The notes beneath the pieces were generated by a model, which was not told where the DNA came from, ran no database searches, and saw only the letters and a list, made by a program, of their open reading frames with translations. Of a stretch of 64,000 nucleotides of DNA, positions 23,071 through 33,840 are shown piece by piece. This stretch comes from Diphasiastrum complanatum. Lineage: Eukaryota; Streptophyta; Lycopodiopsida; Lycopodiales; Lycopodiaceae. The DNA is taken from the NCBI GenBank assembly GCA_029204225.1, contig CM055101.1:45382180-45446179 (forward strand). The letters are read 5' to 3'. The stretch's first letter is position 1, and every line of letters starts with the position of its first letter. The position numbers and the translations under genes are program-made.

Positions 23071-23326
23071 CTGGTATCATAGTTGCATGGGGCGTTCCGG
23101 AACACGTTAGGAACTCGTTCAGGGAAATCCCATTAGAGTTTCCTGGAACATTCACTAAATTTTTTTTTTTGAGTTTTTGTAATGAAAAAGAATTTTTATT
23201 GTTTTTCTTTTTCTGAATTTTTCAAAAAAAAATAGTGTTCCGGACAGCGGAACGCTGTCCGGAACGAATGTTTTGGAATGTACATGCAGTGGAATGCATT
23301 CCGCTGCATATATGCAGGCTGGTATC
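23071..23326. mobile_element. 240-bp hAT-like non-autonomous element with 8-bp target duplication
   Basis: CTGGTATC at 23071-23078 and 23319-23326 flank a 240-bp element that begins ATAGTTGCA and ends near TGCATATATG, imperfect inverted ends. Subterminal TTCCGGAAC, GTTCCGGACAGCGGAACGC and GGAATGCATTCC palindromes lie at both ends around a T/A-rich core. It has no coding capacity. It sits 33 bp before the 3' splice site of the PP2C exon at 23360. Confidence 0.75.
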
Positions 23327-23359
23327 TATGCCACAGCTATATAAAGAATGCATTTGCAG

Positions 23360-23530
23360 GCCATCTTGGTCACACAATTGTCTTTGGTGGTATAGCTATG
23401 GAGCTGCTACCTGTCAAGGTACTGGACGCCCAGATATGGAGGAGACTTATAGTGCTATATTGAGCCCAAGGGACTCACAGCCATCTTTCTTTGGCGTATT
23501 TGATGGTCATGGTGGAATTGCTGTTGCAGA
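23360..23530 (+). CDS. Protein phosphatase 2C, exon with RxxME and DGHGG motifs
   Basis: The exon follows ...CATTTGCAG and ends GCAGA|GTAAGC in phase 2. It encodes YGAATCQGTGRPDMEETYSA and FFGVFDGHGGIAVA, motifs 1 and 2 of the PPM/PP2C family of Mg/Mn-dependent Ser/Thr phosphatases. The DGHGG Asp and Gly bind the metal pair. In motif 1 the usual M-E-D is M-E-E, a conservative change at a metal-site residue. Codons before YGAAT do not look like PP2C, so the real acceptor may be the internal TATAG near 23394, which is in the same phase. Upstream exons are unknown. Confidence 0.85.
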
Positions 23531-23840
23531 GTAAGCATTAGATGTATCCTTCCTCATTGATATCTTTCTGCGCTAAGTCTTTTTTCTTCAAGATGTAAAA
23601 ACATAGATTAATGGGAAGTGCTCACAGAGCAAACTCTTCAGTCACCTTTATTCAAAAAGTTATAATTTTCTCCCAACAATAAGATTTCATATTTTGCACA
23701 AGTTGTACATGCAACATTCACAAATGGCCTGGCACTTTAAATTTCTGTCTTGGAATACTTTAGTAGCTACCTGAGGTTTACTGAAATTAGCCAGATTTCT
23801 TTAAGGTACTTAGCTGCTTTAGCTATTATGATGCTTTCAG

Positions 23841-23887
23841 GATGTTGAAGACAAGCCTGTGGCCTATTTATAAAGAGAATCTTTCAG
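23841..23887 (+). CDS. Protein phosphatase 2C, exon MLKTSLWPIYKENLS
   Basis: A 47-nt exon between TGCTTTCAG and CTTTCAG|GTTTTG. The leading G completes the Glu codon left by the previous exon. The frame then reads MLKTSLWPIYKENLS and ends in phase 1. In PP2C proteins the DGHGG-x-x-x-A-E motif is followed by exactly such a helix (A-E-x-x-x-x-x-L-W-P-x-Y). The intron before it is 310 bp. I accept it on phase and helix position, not on length. Confidence 0.75.
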
Positions 23888-24039
23888 GTTTTGAATCTAC
23901 TTTCTCTCACCAGTCTTTTGTGAAGTACCCATTCTAGTAGTTACTACAATTGTTTCATAAATTCATGTATGTTTTTGGTGAAAGAAAATAGAAAGTGGGC
24001 CTTTTCATTAAAAGCATTGAGTTTCTTGAGATCCACACC

Positions 24040-24894
24040 AACATCTTAAATTGTAAATGGCTAAGTCACCAGCTTGTGGAGACAATTGTTAATTACAATA
24101 TAAATATTTGTTTTAGTGATTAATTCTGAGATGAGTCACCAGCTTGTGGAGACAATTGTAAATTACAATATAAATATTTGTTTTAGTGATTAATTCCGAG
24201 ATGGCCAAGGGGGTACTAGGTCTCATGAGAGTCTACTGGATTGACCTCCTAAGAAGTAGGAAGGGTTGACCGGTCAATGTGACACGTGTCATATGCTCAC
24301 TGAGATACTTGGTCCAATGTATGAGTGACACTTGTCGGACGGTCAATGGACGGGTCAACAGGACCTGTCATATGCTCATTGGGACACTTGGTCCAATGCA
24401 TGAGTGACATGGGGCAGACTGTCCACCTACTATACTAGCTTGCCTATGTGTCAGGGTACTGCCAAGTGGCAAGTGTCGACTGTCAATGTATGAGTGACAC
24501 TTGTCGACGGTTAGTGGACGGGTCAACAGGACGTGTCATATGCTCATTGGGACACTTGGTCCAATGCATGAGTGACACGTGGCAGACTGGTCCACCTACT
24601 AGCTTGCCTATGTGTCAGGGTACTGCCAAGTGGCAAGTGTCGACTGTGCATGGAGTTTGCCATGTGTCGACGTTAGGATGTGTCAGGGTGTAGGGGTGCT
24701 TGAGGGGATATAGTGTGAGCCTTGTTAGGCATTCCCTATGGTGTTCCTATGCAGCTATGGTTGAGAGGAGACTTGCAACAGAGCTCTCATGTTTGCTTGT
24801 TGATCTATGTACATTTGCTTGAGATTAATCAAGTGACAAATTTGTTGGTTAATTCAGTGTATTTACTTAGGGTTTGTGAGCTTGTGTGTAACAG
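24040..24894 (+). repeat. LTR of a TGACACGTGTCA-rich retroelement, copy 1 (5' truncated)
   Basis: Related to the LTRs at 33249, 38090 and 40931. It contains a 73-bp tandem duplication at 24057-24203 (AAGTCACCAGCTTGTGGAG unit) and then three to four spaced copies of a block with ACACGTGTCA, CATATGCTCA, GGGACACTTGGTCCA and ATGAGTGACAC (24265-24640). It ends at 24894 just before TTTGGTATTAGAGCAG (24895-24910), the tRNA-Met-type primer site. The first about 110 bp of the family LTR, including TGTTAGAGCC, are missing. Confidence 0.7.
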
Positions 24895-25800
24895 TTTGGT
24901 ATTAGAGCAGTTGCTTTTGAGACTTGTGTGGGATTTGGCATCATTGGCATCTTCAGTTAGGGTTTGGTGCATTCTTGGAGATCCAGCGCTCTACTATAGG
25001 TGTTCTGTTGGCAAATTTGGAGCCCATAAGATAGCAGATTGAAGCCCTAAGGTGGATTGCTGATCTTCTGGCAGCCTTTTAGCATTTTCAATTACATGGC
25101 TTGATTATTCTCTTTGCATTTGTGAAAATCCAGCCCACATAGGATTTGTGAATCTGTTTGTAACTTCTTCAATATTCAGTATTTTTCAGATCTGTCAGTT
25201 GCAATAGGCTTCTTGGGGTAGGTCGCTGCTAGGGTAGGGCTTTTCGCTTTCCGATTCTGTGATCATCCATTGTTCTTTGCCAATTTTTAGTTTGAAACCC
25301 TAGTTTGCTGATTTTTGGAGAAGTAAGATTCTATGTGTAGTTAGAACTTGGCTGTAGGAGGTCTATTCTGTCCAATTCTTCTAGGAATTTAGGGTGACTT
25401 ATCTGTGTAGTGATTTGAGGTGTTGAGAGCTTGTTTTTGCTTTGTTTCAAGAACTTTAGTTGCTTGATTTCGCATGCTTTGTTTCTGCTACCTATTCTTC
25501 TGCTATGGCATCCGCAAGCAACAACAGTCAAGACTCACAGAGATTAGATGCAGTATGTTCCAAGGTGGATGCTATCGAAGCCACTCTTAAGCCGATGCAA
25601 CTCAAAGGTACAGGGGCTAGTGTTCTTGAGAGAGTCAGTGGTACGGTTATGGAAGCAGAAAGGACATTGTCAATGGGCCATGAAGCTGAGTTGGGGTTTT
25701 GAAAGAGGAAGTTGCCTACTCTCAAGGATCTAAAATCTCCGAAGTTCATTGGAGCATTATCTATGAGAACTATAGTTATGGCAAAAACAAGTATGTAGGT
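24895..25800 (+). pseudogene. Leader and gag start of the same retroelement
   Basis: After the primer site comes a non-coding leader and then ATG at 25505 with MASASNNSQDSQRLDAVCSK and KVDAIEATLKPMQ, a Gln/Ser-rich, helical gag N-terminus. The frame breaks near 25700 and a short KRKLPTLKDLKSPKF follows. No zinc knuckle, protease or pol is present. The element ends or is cut at about 25800. Confidence 0.45.
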
Positions 25801-26159
25801 TGCAATGTAGATTATCATTAATCAATGATCAATCTTGAATCTTGAGTCCTGGCTTGGGAGTTGGAACTCCTGAGTCTTCTATTGTAATTTGTCACAATCC
25901 ATCATTCAATGATTCTAGTTTTCATACTACATAGTACATACATTGTCATGATACATTGATGGTCAAGAGTCAAGAGTCAAGCTCAATGGTCATGTAACAT
26001 TGAAAATTGATAGGTTAGATGTTTAAACTTTAGGGTTAATAATGCTCATGCCTACAGATCATTAAAGACTATAATTTTTAAGGATGTTGTAAGATTTGCA
26101 AAATCTTTGATGACAAAGTTCAAACTCAAGTTGCAAAATGAATGATGTCACACATAGAT

Positions 26160-26215
26160 CATAGTTCCAGCTTTGGAACTTCCAACTTTGGAACTTCCAA
26201 CTTCCATTTTTTATA
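26160..26215. mobile_element. hAT-like terminus, GGAACTTCCAAC array
   Basis: CATAGTTCC at 26160 is followed by repeated TTTGGAACTTCCAAC units up to 26208 and then T/A-rich DNA. The CATAG start and palindromic GGAACTTCC array match the pattern of the other termini. Read on the minus strand this would be the right end of the element carrying the transposase remnant at 26380-28290. Confidence 0.5.
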
Positions 26216-26379
26216 AATGTCAATAGAAAATTACAATATCTAATATGTATTAGTCTATACATTGTAAACAAACACCTCAAAGTTAAAATTCATGGAGTAG
26301 GGCTGATAGCTAAAGGCTAATGTCTACGGTCTAATGTAGCCTCCTTCTAGTCACCCGTGATGCAGGTGCATGCTCAGGA

Positions 26380-28290
26380 GCCTCATCATTGTCACTCTGA
26401 ATCTCAACAGTCTCATCACCCCCCAAGGACTTTGAGGACTCTTTCGTCCTTGACAACCATCATCATTTGGTTAGATTCAACACATGCATCTAACTTGAAT
26501 AACTTGACTATTATCCTCACTCTCTGAGGCCATTGTCTCCTCTTCTTTCCCCTCTAGCATCTCTTCCTCGACTGCTCGAGAGATCAGACCTACAACACCC
26601 GCTACCTCTACCCTACGACGTGCAACAGTTTGAGTGGTAGGTCTTGCGTGCAAGGATGGGCAAAGGTTACAACTTGCAATTTACAAATTAATTCTTACAA
26701 GTTACAAGTTTGAACTTTGAACTTTGAACTTTCAGACTTTGTGAGTTTATAGTGAATACCAAGTACCAAGTTGGAATAAATATGCAAACAACAGGGCCTC
26801 ATTGCAGAGCAATGTGTAGACATCCTTCTCTTGTGACTTTGGTGGCAGATCTGGAACCCTGGTGAGCTCATTATCATTTACCTATAGAATTCCACCAAAG
26901 TTTAGGTTTGAGTTTTAAGTAGTAACTTTTGACCAAAGTTCAAATTTCAAAGCTCAAACACGATGCACATTACAAATAAGAAGTTATAACTCAAATCATA
27001 GTTGCACTCTGATTCCCGTAACATGTTTCGAAATGCGTGCCGAAACGCGGTCCAGAAACGTGTTTCGGGTTTTTGGTAGAAACGCTCAGAAACGGGTTTT
27101 TCTTTTTTTGATTTGTTTTTTTTTGGGCAATATGGGTATCAGATGAAAGCTCTAATTAAGAGCATTATTAATGTGTAGTTTGCCGAATGTTTCGGGTATA
27201 GGATGGTCCAGTTTAGGTGCATTAACTCCCAAGTTTATGCTTTAGATCCTTTTAATATAAAAATTAATAAAAAATTGAGAATGCGAATTTCAGTATGAGC
27301 GATAACAAGCGAATGCCGTTAGCATGGGAGTCTGTGCAGGCGTAAAGGAGTGCAGTGTATGCCTAAACCATGCCCCAGGCAGATGCTTGCACGATGCTCC
27401 ACGCCTAAACCCTAAAAAACATGGAATTAGGGCATGGAAATTGAAATTTGTGAAACAGGCAAAAACGGGCGAAACGGAGGTCTCAGGAGTCTCTGCAGGC
27501 ATCTGGAAATGCATTCTAGGCTTAGACATCACCTCAATCCGTTGCCTACAAGTCATTTTGTGAAAATGGCAAAAAAACACATGCATTTGGAGTGTGGCGT
27601 TCAAATCTTCCTGGACTCATCGTAACGGCTGAAATTGACGCTATAGGAATTACCGTGGGCATGATGAAAGGTGGTCTAGATCCAAACTTCACTCGATTTG
27701 GTTGCCTACAGCTCAATGTCAACACTTGCAAAATATCATGCCTACACTTACCAAAAATCGAAAATCGATGGTTTTGCTCCCCACGAAGCTCAAACCCCCT
27801 GGCACCATGTGCACCACCTCCGTATCGTTGTCGACTATTCACACGCGAAGATCCAACTCCTATAGCCCACTGCAAAAAAATTTGCCTCATCCATGACTAG
27901 CGCGTTTCTGGCCGCGAGGAGGGGGATATTTTTTCATATATTCTGGTTTTTTTTTTCATCACGTTTCGCGTTGCGAAACGCGTTCGCAGTGGAACGTGTT
28001 GCTGCAACTATGACTCAAATTTTGCGTAAATGAGCACCCTTGCATTCCTTAGCTTTTGTAGAAGCTACAAGTTGGAATTTCATTCACCAATTTGTCTAAT
28101 TGTGCAATGAAGAGTCTATTCCTCTTCATATGATTAAGAGAGAATAAACTCCAATCCCTCTCGCATGCAGTTGCTATGACAATCCTATGACGAAATGTGT
28201 ACGACAAGCCTTTGTAGCCTCGGAACATCAATTTCATGATTGTCCTACCAGGAGATAGGCTGCAATTGTCCTTCTCGACGTAGGGCTCCT
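26380..28290 (-). pseudogene. hAT transposase remnant, interrupted by another element
   Basis: On the minus strand 28237-28049 reads IATACERDWSLFSLNHMKRN and RLFIAQLDKLVN, the hAT C-terminal dimerisation motif. Past the element inserted at 26997-28012, the segment 26640-26380 encodes an acidic tail with EEEMLEGKEEET, similar in character to exon 4 of the 8.6-10.2 kb gene. Catalytic core exons were not found. Frameshifts and stops are common. Confidence 0.6.
26989..28020. mobile_element. 1016-bp hAT-like non-autonomous element with perfect 8-bp target duplication
   Basis: ACTCAAAT at 26989-26996 and 28013-28020 flank an element whose ends are CATAGTTGCA and TGCAACTATG, perfect 10-bp inverted repeats. 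Subterminal arrays use GAAACG/CGTTTC units (GAAACGCGGTCC, AGAAACGTGTTTCGGG; at the far end ACGTTTCGCGTTGCGAAACGCG). GGCAATATGGGTATC at about 27127 is shared with 21600. The 60-114 codon frames inside have no recognisable domain, so it needs a transposase in trans. An 8-bp duplication is typical of hAT. It is inserted in an older hAT transposase remnant. Confidence 0.88.
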
Positions 28291-28820
28291 AGACACACAA
28301 ATTCCAGTAGTTCACGCCCGCACACATTGAAATCCGTTCATGAGTGTTTGTATGGCAAGATCTCAAGAAAGACCCGATGAAATTATGAATGTAGTTAGTA
28401 GTTACTTACAACCTACTAATAGTGTGGGAGTGTTACCAGACCGTAACAGTACCGACCCAACAGTACATCTGGGAACAACTAACCACCAGGGGGCAGAAGA
28501 TAGTGTGAGTCAGAGGCATGCATGCATACCATGCAGTTGGTATGAGGGCCAGTAATGCCCATGCGGACACATGCATACGCATGCAGATACATGCGGACAG
28601 TCAGGGGGCATGCAATCCATCAGTGATGCCCCACATGCAACAGTAATCTAGTGCATGCAGCATGTATAGTGGGTGTTGGCAGTAACTACCACCTACCACT
28701 CCCATGCAAACTCACACTGGGCTAGGAGGGGCATTCTATAAAAGAGTGCATTGGCTGGGTGGATCAGACTAGCTTTGCCTTCCTCGTGGTTATGCTGTTC
28801 CTAACACTGGTATCAGAGCC

Positions 28821-30880
28821 ATCTTGTCATCCTGTTTTTCGAGAATCAATAAGAGGATTTCAATTGCCCTCCTGGAGGACAGTTTTTCTTCTTGCATGCA
28901 TGTTTGTTCTTGCAAAAAAGCAATTAGGAGTCATTTGGGTGCAGTGTATTGGATCGTGCAAAGAATCTGAATAAAGGCCATAGGATTTCATCGCATTGAG
29001 AGGAGGTTCATCAGCTCATTTTAATGAGTTCCAACTAGTGCACTTTCTGGTGCCATTTTTTTTTCAGTTTCACACATTTAAATTCAATAGATAGTTTTAC
29101 AAATAGAGGTGAGGAAGTCCTCCAAATCCAAGGTAAAGCCTCCAAATGTCCTCCAAGCAACCTGCAAGCTTCAAGATGCTCCCCAACTCCAAGCTAGGAT
29201 GCCTCCACCTGCAAGTAAGGATCTGCAAGCCTCCAAGGATCTCTCCTCCACCTGTGTCCCTACTCTTTAAACACAAAGATAGATAACAAGCTGGCCTCAA
29301 GTATTCACCACCCAACCATAGCTAGATCCAAGCTCCAAGCAAGACCTATCTAGCACCCCCTTGCTAACCATAAACAAATCACAAGCATACCACAACACTC
29401 CATAGCATACTCAAGATCCAAACCCTACTTATGTCCCATACCATAAGCAAGATCCAAACCTTAAGCATACTACCACAAGAAAGCACTCTACACACCAGTA
29501 GCAACACTAGAGCATAAGCAAAGCAAACAAAAGAGATCTCCCCCCTCCCAATGGGCGCCTTACTACCCTCATATAGATGGCCCATGGACCCCTCCAATGC
29601 ACTATGGAGTTCCATGCTCATCCAATGAGAGAGAGAGAAGCTTAGGGGAGTTAAAGAATCTCCAAGAGCCTCCATAGGCTTATGGAAGGTCAAGAGACTC
29701 CTTCCATAACCTATGACTCTTTGAATGCCTTTCTTGTGGGAGTTGGGAACTCAATGGACACTTTAGAAGGGCGCCCTCCTACTAGGTCCCATTGCCCAAG
29801 TTGTGCATATATACTTTGGTCCTAGACCAATTAAGTGATATGGTTCAAAGTTGAGGCCCAAGGTTTAGAAAAATAGTCATCCAATGACTTTCTAACACCT
29901 CTCTAGGTTCCATACCTCCGGTACCCCTTAACCAAGGGTCATGTGACTCCATACCTCCAACTAAGGTATAGTCACTTGCCTGCCCTTATACAAGGGCACA
30001 TACCCTTAATCCTAAGGGTACCTTGCCATTTAGCCCCCAACACTAAATGGACTATTAGGGGTTTGAAGTACTGCTAGTTACATAGGTATGTAACAGATAG
30101 GGTGCCTATTTTCAGTGCAATCGATGGCTTCACCATCGACCCTCTTTCAAGGAATTATCAACGCACTTTCAATGGTGGGGAGAAAATAAATAATGGAAAT
30201 ATTGATATGCAAGTGAAAAAGAAAGTTGAAATTAGTGAACCAAATTTCCTTGCAAGTAGTTTAAGTGATTGGATTAGTTTTAAAGTGTTGAAAGAAAATA
30301 GTCTCTCCTTGAAAATTTTCAAGTATTTAGTTTACAATGAGCATTTCGTTTCGAATTGCTCAAAGTTGAATGCAAACTAGTTTTTTGCAAGTTGTAATTT
30401 GCATGTTTCATAAGCTGGATTGGAAACTTAAGGTGATCAATGAGATACTTAGGAGTAGCGTCTGGTGAACCATTTTACAGTATTTTAAAATGGTTTAAAA
30501 GCTTAGTCATTTCTATTCAAGTTAAAGAAGTTATGATCAGTCTCTTGAACTTTGATAGAATCCAGCAAGTTTTAAGTATAATCATTTGTTTCTCAGTACA
30601 AAGAGTTGTACATAGGTTAAGAACATGTAAAGGGGAAATGTCAGTAGGATCCTCATTTCTCCACAGTTTGGAATATAGTCCAAAGTAGAAATCTATAAAT
30701 TTCTATGATATTTCATTCAAGTATACAACAACTTTCGTTGAGAATGAAGAGTCCAAGCATACGTCTGATGACGTTGAGGATTTAGAGTCTGTAAAATTAC
30801 CCAAGTATACCAACAGTAGTTGAGGGTCAGTGTTGACAAGGATTATACTCTACAAACATGGAGTGTGAGTCCCTGATTTA
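28821..30880. other. Interior of the Gypsy element, unassigned
   Basis: About 29095-29340 has short repeats of CCTCCAAG/GCAAGC type, and 29800-30080 contains TACCTCC repeats, perhaps from an inserted element. A 92-codon frame at 30102-30380 (starting MPIFSAIDGFTIDPLSRN) has no recognisable domain. Confidence 0.3.
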
Positions 30881-32103
30881 AAGGATTTTAGGCGCCAATC
30901 CTAGTATGGGGCACCCAGGTATTTAGAAAGTTTATGAGCTTCTTCGGAGGCGTTTCTTTTGGCCTAGTGTTAGAGAGGACGTCCACCAGTATGTAACGAG
31001 TCGCCAAAAGTGTCAGACTAGTAAATCAGAGCGTCTTAGGGAAGACATGGTTATGGCAACCCTTAGAAATTTCGGCTGGTAAAAGGGAGAGTGTCTCCAT
31101 GGATTTCATAGTAGGCCTGCCAAAGATCCAGAAAGGTCAGGACATTCTACGGGTTTCAATTGATCGTTTGACCCCGATAGCCCGCAACCGTTACAGCAGC
31201 GCCAATTCTGGCACAGTTGTTAGCAGTGGGGGCTATTGAAACTTTACGGTCTACCTGCCGGCATAGTCGGCGACCCGAATAGTGAGTTTGATGGAGGTTT
31301 TCAGAGGGCAGTATTCCATCATCTCCATGCCAAACTAAATATGAGTACTTCAGACCATCCACAGACGACGGACGCTTAGACAGAATGAGTAAAGCAACTA
31401 CTTGAGGATATGCCTCGTGCAGACGTTAGCAAAAAACAGACTAATTGGAGGAATATGTTCTGATATTAGAGTTTGCTTACAATAGTGCCAAACATTCAGC
31501 TACGGGATACAGTCCATTTGTGCTAATGTATGGTTGCAGTAGGGTTCAAATAGGAAAAAGTTGAATCATCAAAAAAACTTTTTAGAAAACCTAAACCAAA
31601 TGGTAGAACACGCTAAGCATAGCATTAATCAAGCCCAGGATCGAGCTAAGCATTATGTAGATCCACACAGTTCTCCCCAGTCTCTCTTTGAGTCCCATCT
31701 GACTCTAGAACCCTCAAAAAACGAGGGTGTGCTAACTGTCTCCTAGGTATTGTGGTCTGTTTACCATTATTAGGAGAATATGCGAAGTTTCCTATGAGCT
31801 AGAACTCCCGACCAGTACTAAAGTCCATCCAGTTTTCCATGTTAGTCGATTACCAAGGGCTTTAACTAGATCAGATAATCTAGTCAGGGACAGTGTTCTA
31901 GTTCCTCTCGAGGATTCTCAACAACTTCCACGTGAGCTAGAAAGTATTCTCAGTGTTAGGGAGACACAGACTCATCATACCCTATATCAAGAATATTTAA
32001 TCAAGTGGAAGGATCAGCCAGTTGAGAATGCCACTTGGGAAAAAGGTAGTATACTTCGACAATTATATCCAGATTTTGTCTTAGAGGACCAAGACAGCTT
32101 TTA
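30881..32103 (+). pseudogene. Gypsy integrase and chromodomain-like remnant
   Basis: 30900-31020 encodes GHPGI, stop, then RRFFWPSVREDVHQYV, the integrase zinc domain with one Cys lost. 31095-31150 encodes SMDFIVGLPKIQKGQD, the start of the catalytic core. 31345-31540 holds a broken STSDHPQTTDA segment. The last part, ending at the TAA at 32101, is open and reads LESILSVRETQTHHTLY then EYLIKWKDQPVENATWE, a chromodomain-like end. Many stops lie between. Confidence 0.75.
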
Positions 32104-32718
32104 AGGGGGAGGGAGTGTTACGAGACCGTAACAGTATCGACCCAACAGTACATCTGGGAACAGCTAACCACCAGGGAGCAGAGGATAGTGTGAGTTAGAG
32201 GCATGCATGCATACCATGCAGTTGGTATGGGGGCCAGTAATGCCCATGCAAACACATGCGGACGCATGCATGACAGTCAGGGGGCATGCAATCCATCAGT
32301 GATGGACCCCACATGCAATAGTAATCTAGTGCGTGTAGCATGTACAGTGGATGTTGGCAGTAACTACCACCTACCACTCCCATGCAAACTCACATTGGGC
32401 TAGGAGGGGCATTCTATAAAAGAGTGCATTGGCTGGGTGGATCAGACTAGCTTTGCCTTCCTCGTGGTTATGTTGTTCCTAACACTAGGAGGGACATTAC
32501 CCGTACCTGAAGACATTGAGATCATTCCTAAGTGCATGTTGCACTATAGTATTGGTGTAGACGCTCTCAATGTAAGTGCACTATCCTCGTCTGCATCACA
32601 TAACTGCTCTTTGTTCCTCCATAGAGGGTGAAGAAAGCAAGCCATGGCATTCAAAGGCTGGTGGAATCACTCCCATTTGCCTTGCCACTTCCACAATATC
32701 TCCTCATGCCTGTAAAAA

Positions 32719-33200
32719 CTTAGAATTCAAAAACTAGATGTTAGAGTTTGGCCTAAACTTAAAACTTAAAGAGCTGATACTTCCAAATTCTGATGCTACC
32801 ACTTTGACTCTGGGTTAGTAATTATCAATCTTAACTTTTAAGTTCCTGATTTCTGAGTTATAACATTAACTTCCTAAACTCTAAATAGTAATTTGACACT
32901 GGAAATTGTTGATGGATCATGGTTGAAAGTTCATAGTCCCAAATCATATTCAAACTTACTACAAATGGTAATTTTTGCATGAGCCCTATATAACTAAGTA
33001 TCATCTTAACTATAGGGCATAACAATTGTTGCACGAGCCCTATAGTTAAGACGATACTTAGTTATGTGCAAAAGACGATACTTAGTTATGCACGAGCCCT
33101 ATAGTTAAGATGATACTTAGTTATCGTCTAAAATTTCGCACATAACTAAGTATCGTCTTAAATTAGGCCAAACTCTAATATCTAGTTTTTGAATTCTAAG
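32719..33200. mobile_element. Foldback/MITE-like element with 38-bp inverted repeats
   Basis: CTTAGAATTCAAAAACTAGA at 32719 onward is mirrored by the sequence ending TTTTTGAATTCTAAG at 33200, over about 38 bp with one mismatch. Inside, the motif ATAACTAAGTATCGTCTTA occurs about five times in both orientations (32993-33158), giving strong foldback potential. No coding capacity and no clear target duplication. Confidence 0.8.
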
Positions 33201-33248
33201 ATTTTGCACATTGTGTTGCCATGGAGAAGCTTGTATATGAAAAGTATT

Positions 33249-33840
33249 GTTAGAGCCTTTACTCCCTGTCCTAGTTATTTACAGTTTTCAGAGACACATG
33301 TACGTTTTGTAATTATTGTAATTACTGAAATGGCTAAGTCACTGGCCTGTGGTGACTTTTGTAAGTAAATTGTAAATAAACTGTCATTAGTTGGCATTGG
33401 ACCTCAGAGAGTCGTGCTCAGCTTTGGCATGGGGTACTGGGTCATTAATTAGGAGTGGCTGGACTGACCTCTTAAAAAGTAAGAGAGTTGACTAGTCAAC
33501 GTGACATGTGTCATATGCTCACTGGGACACTTGGTCCAGTGAATGAGTGACAAATGTCAGGGTTGACCGGTCAAACGTGGCACGTGGCACATGCTCACTG
33601 GGACACTTGGTCTAGTGTATGAGTGACACATGTCGGCCTACTCACTTGCCTATGTGTCAAGGTACTGCCAAGTGGCAACTGTCGACTGTGCATGGAATTG
33701 GCCATGTGTCGACATTAGGAAAGGTCAGGGTTAAGGGGTGCTTTGAGGATTGTGCATAAGTGAGCTTAGAGAGAGGCATTCCTGATGATAATCTATGCAA
33801 CAAAGGTTGAAAGGAGACAAGGCAGCCAGCTCCACCTTTT
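33249..33840 (+). repeat. LTR of the TGACACGTGTCA-rich family, copy 2
   Basis: Starts TGTTAGAGCCTTTACTCCCT like the inverse of 41600, then AAATGGCTAAGTCACTGGCC and two to three blocks with ACACTTGGTCCAGTG and ATGAGTGACA. Similarity fades after GGCATTCCTGATGATAATC near 33800, so the 3' end is lost. It could be a truncated or solo LTR. Confidence 0.75.

Larger units (their letters stand above)
28431..32484 (+). mobile_element. Ty3/Gypsy LTR retrotransposon, complete ends, decayed inside
   Basis: 5' LTR 28431-28806 and 3' LTR 32116-32484 both start TGTTAC and end CTAACA. The first 17 bases differ at one position, and the LTRs share the palindromic TGTTAC...GTAACA start. The primer site TGGTATCAGAGCC is at 28808-28820 and the purine tract AAGGGGGAGGGAG lies just before 32116. 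I could not see a clear 5-bp target duplication. The interior is only 3.3 kb and lacks gag, protease and RT, so the copy is non-autonomous. It lies in PP2C intron 2. Confidence 0.88.

Noticed and set aside
24240..24700. CRISPR-like spaced direct repeats
   Set aside because: Repeats are imperfect, unevenly spaced and recur in four LTR copies. Plant retroelement LTR, not CRISPR.
27290..27900. Overlapping 60-114 codon frames on both strands inside the 1016-bp element
   Set aside because: No domains, and the frames overlap in both directions. The element looks non-coding.
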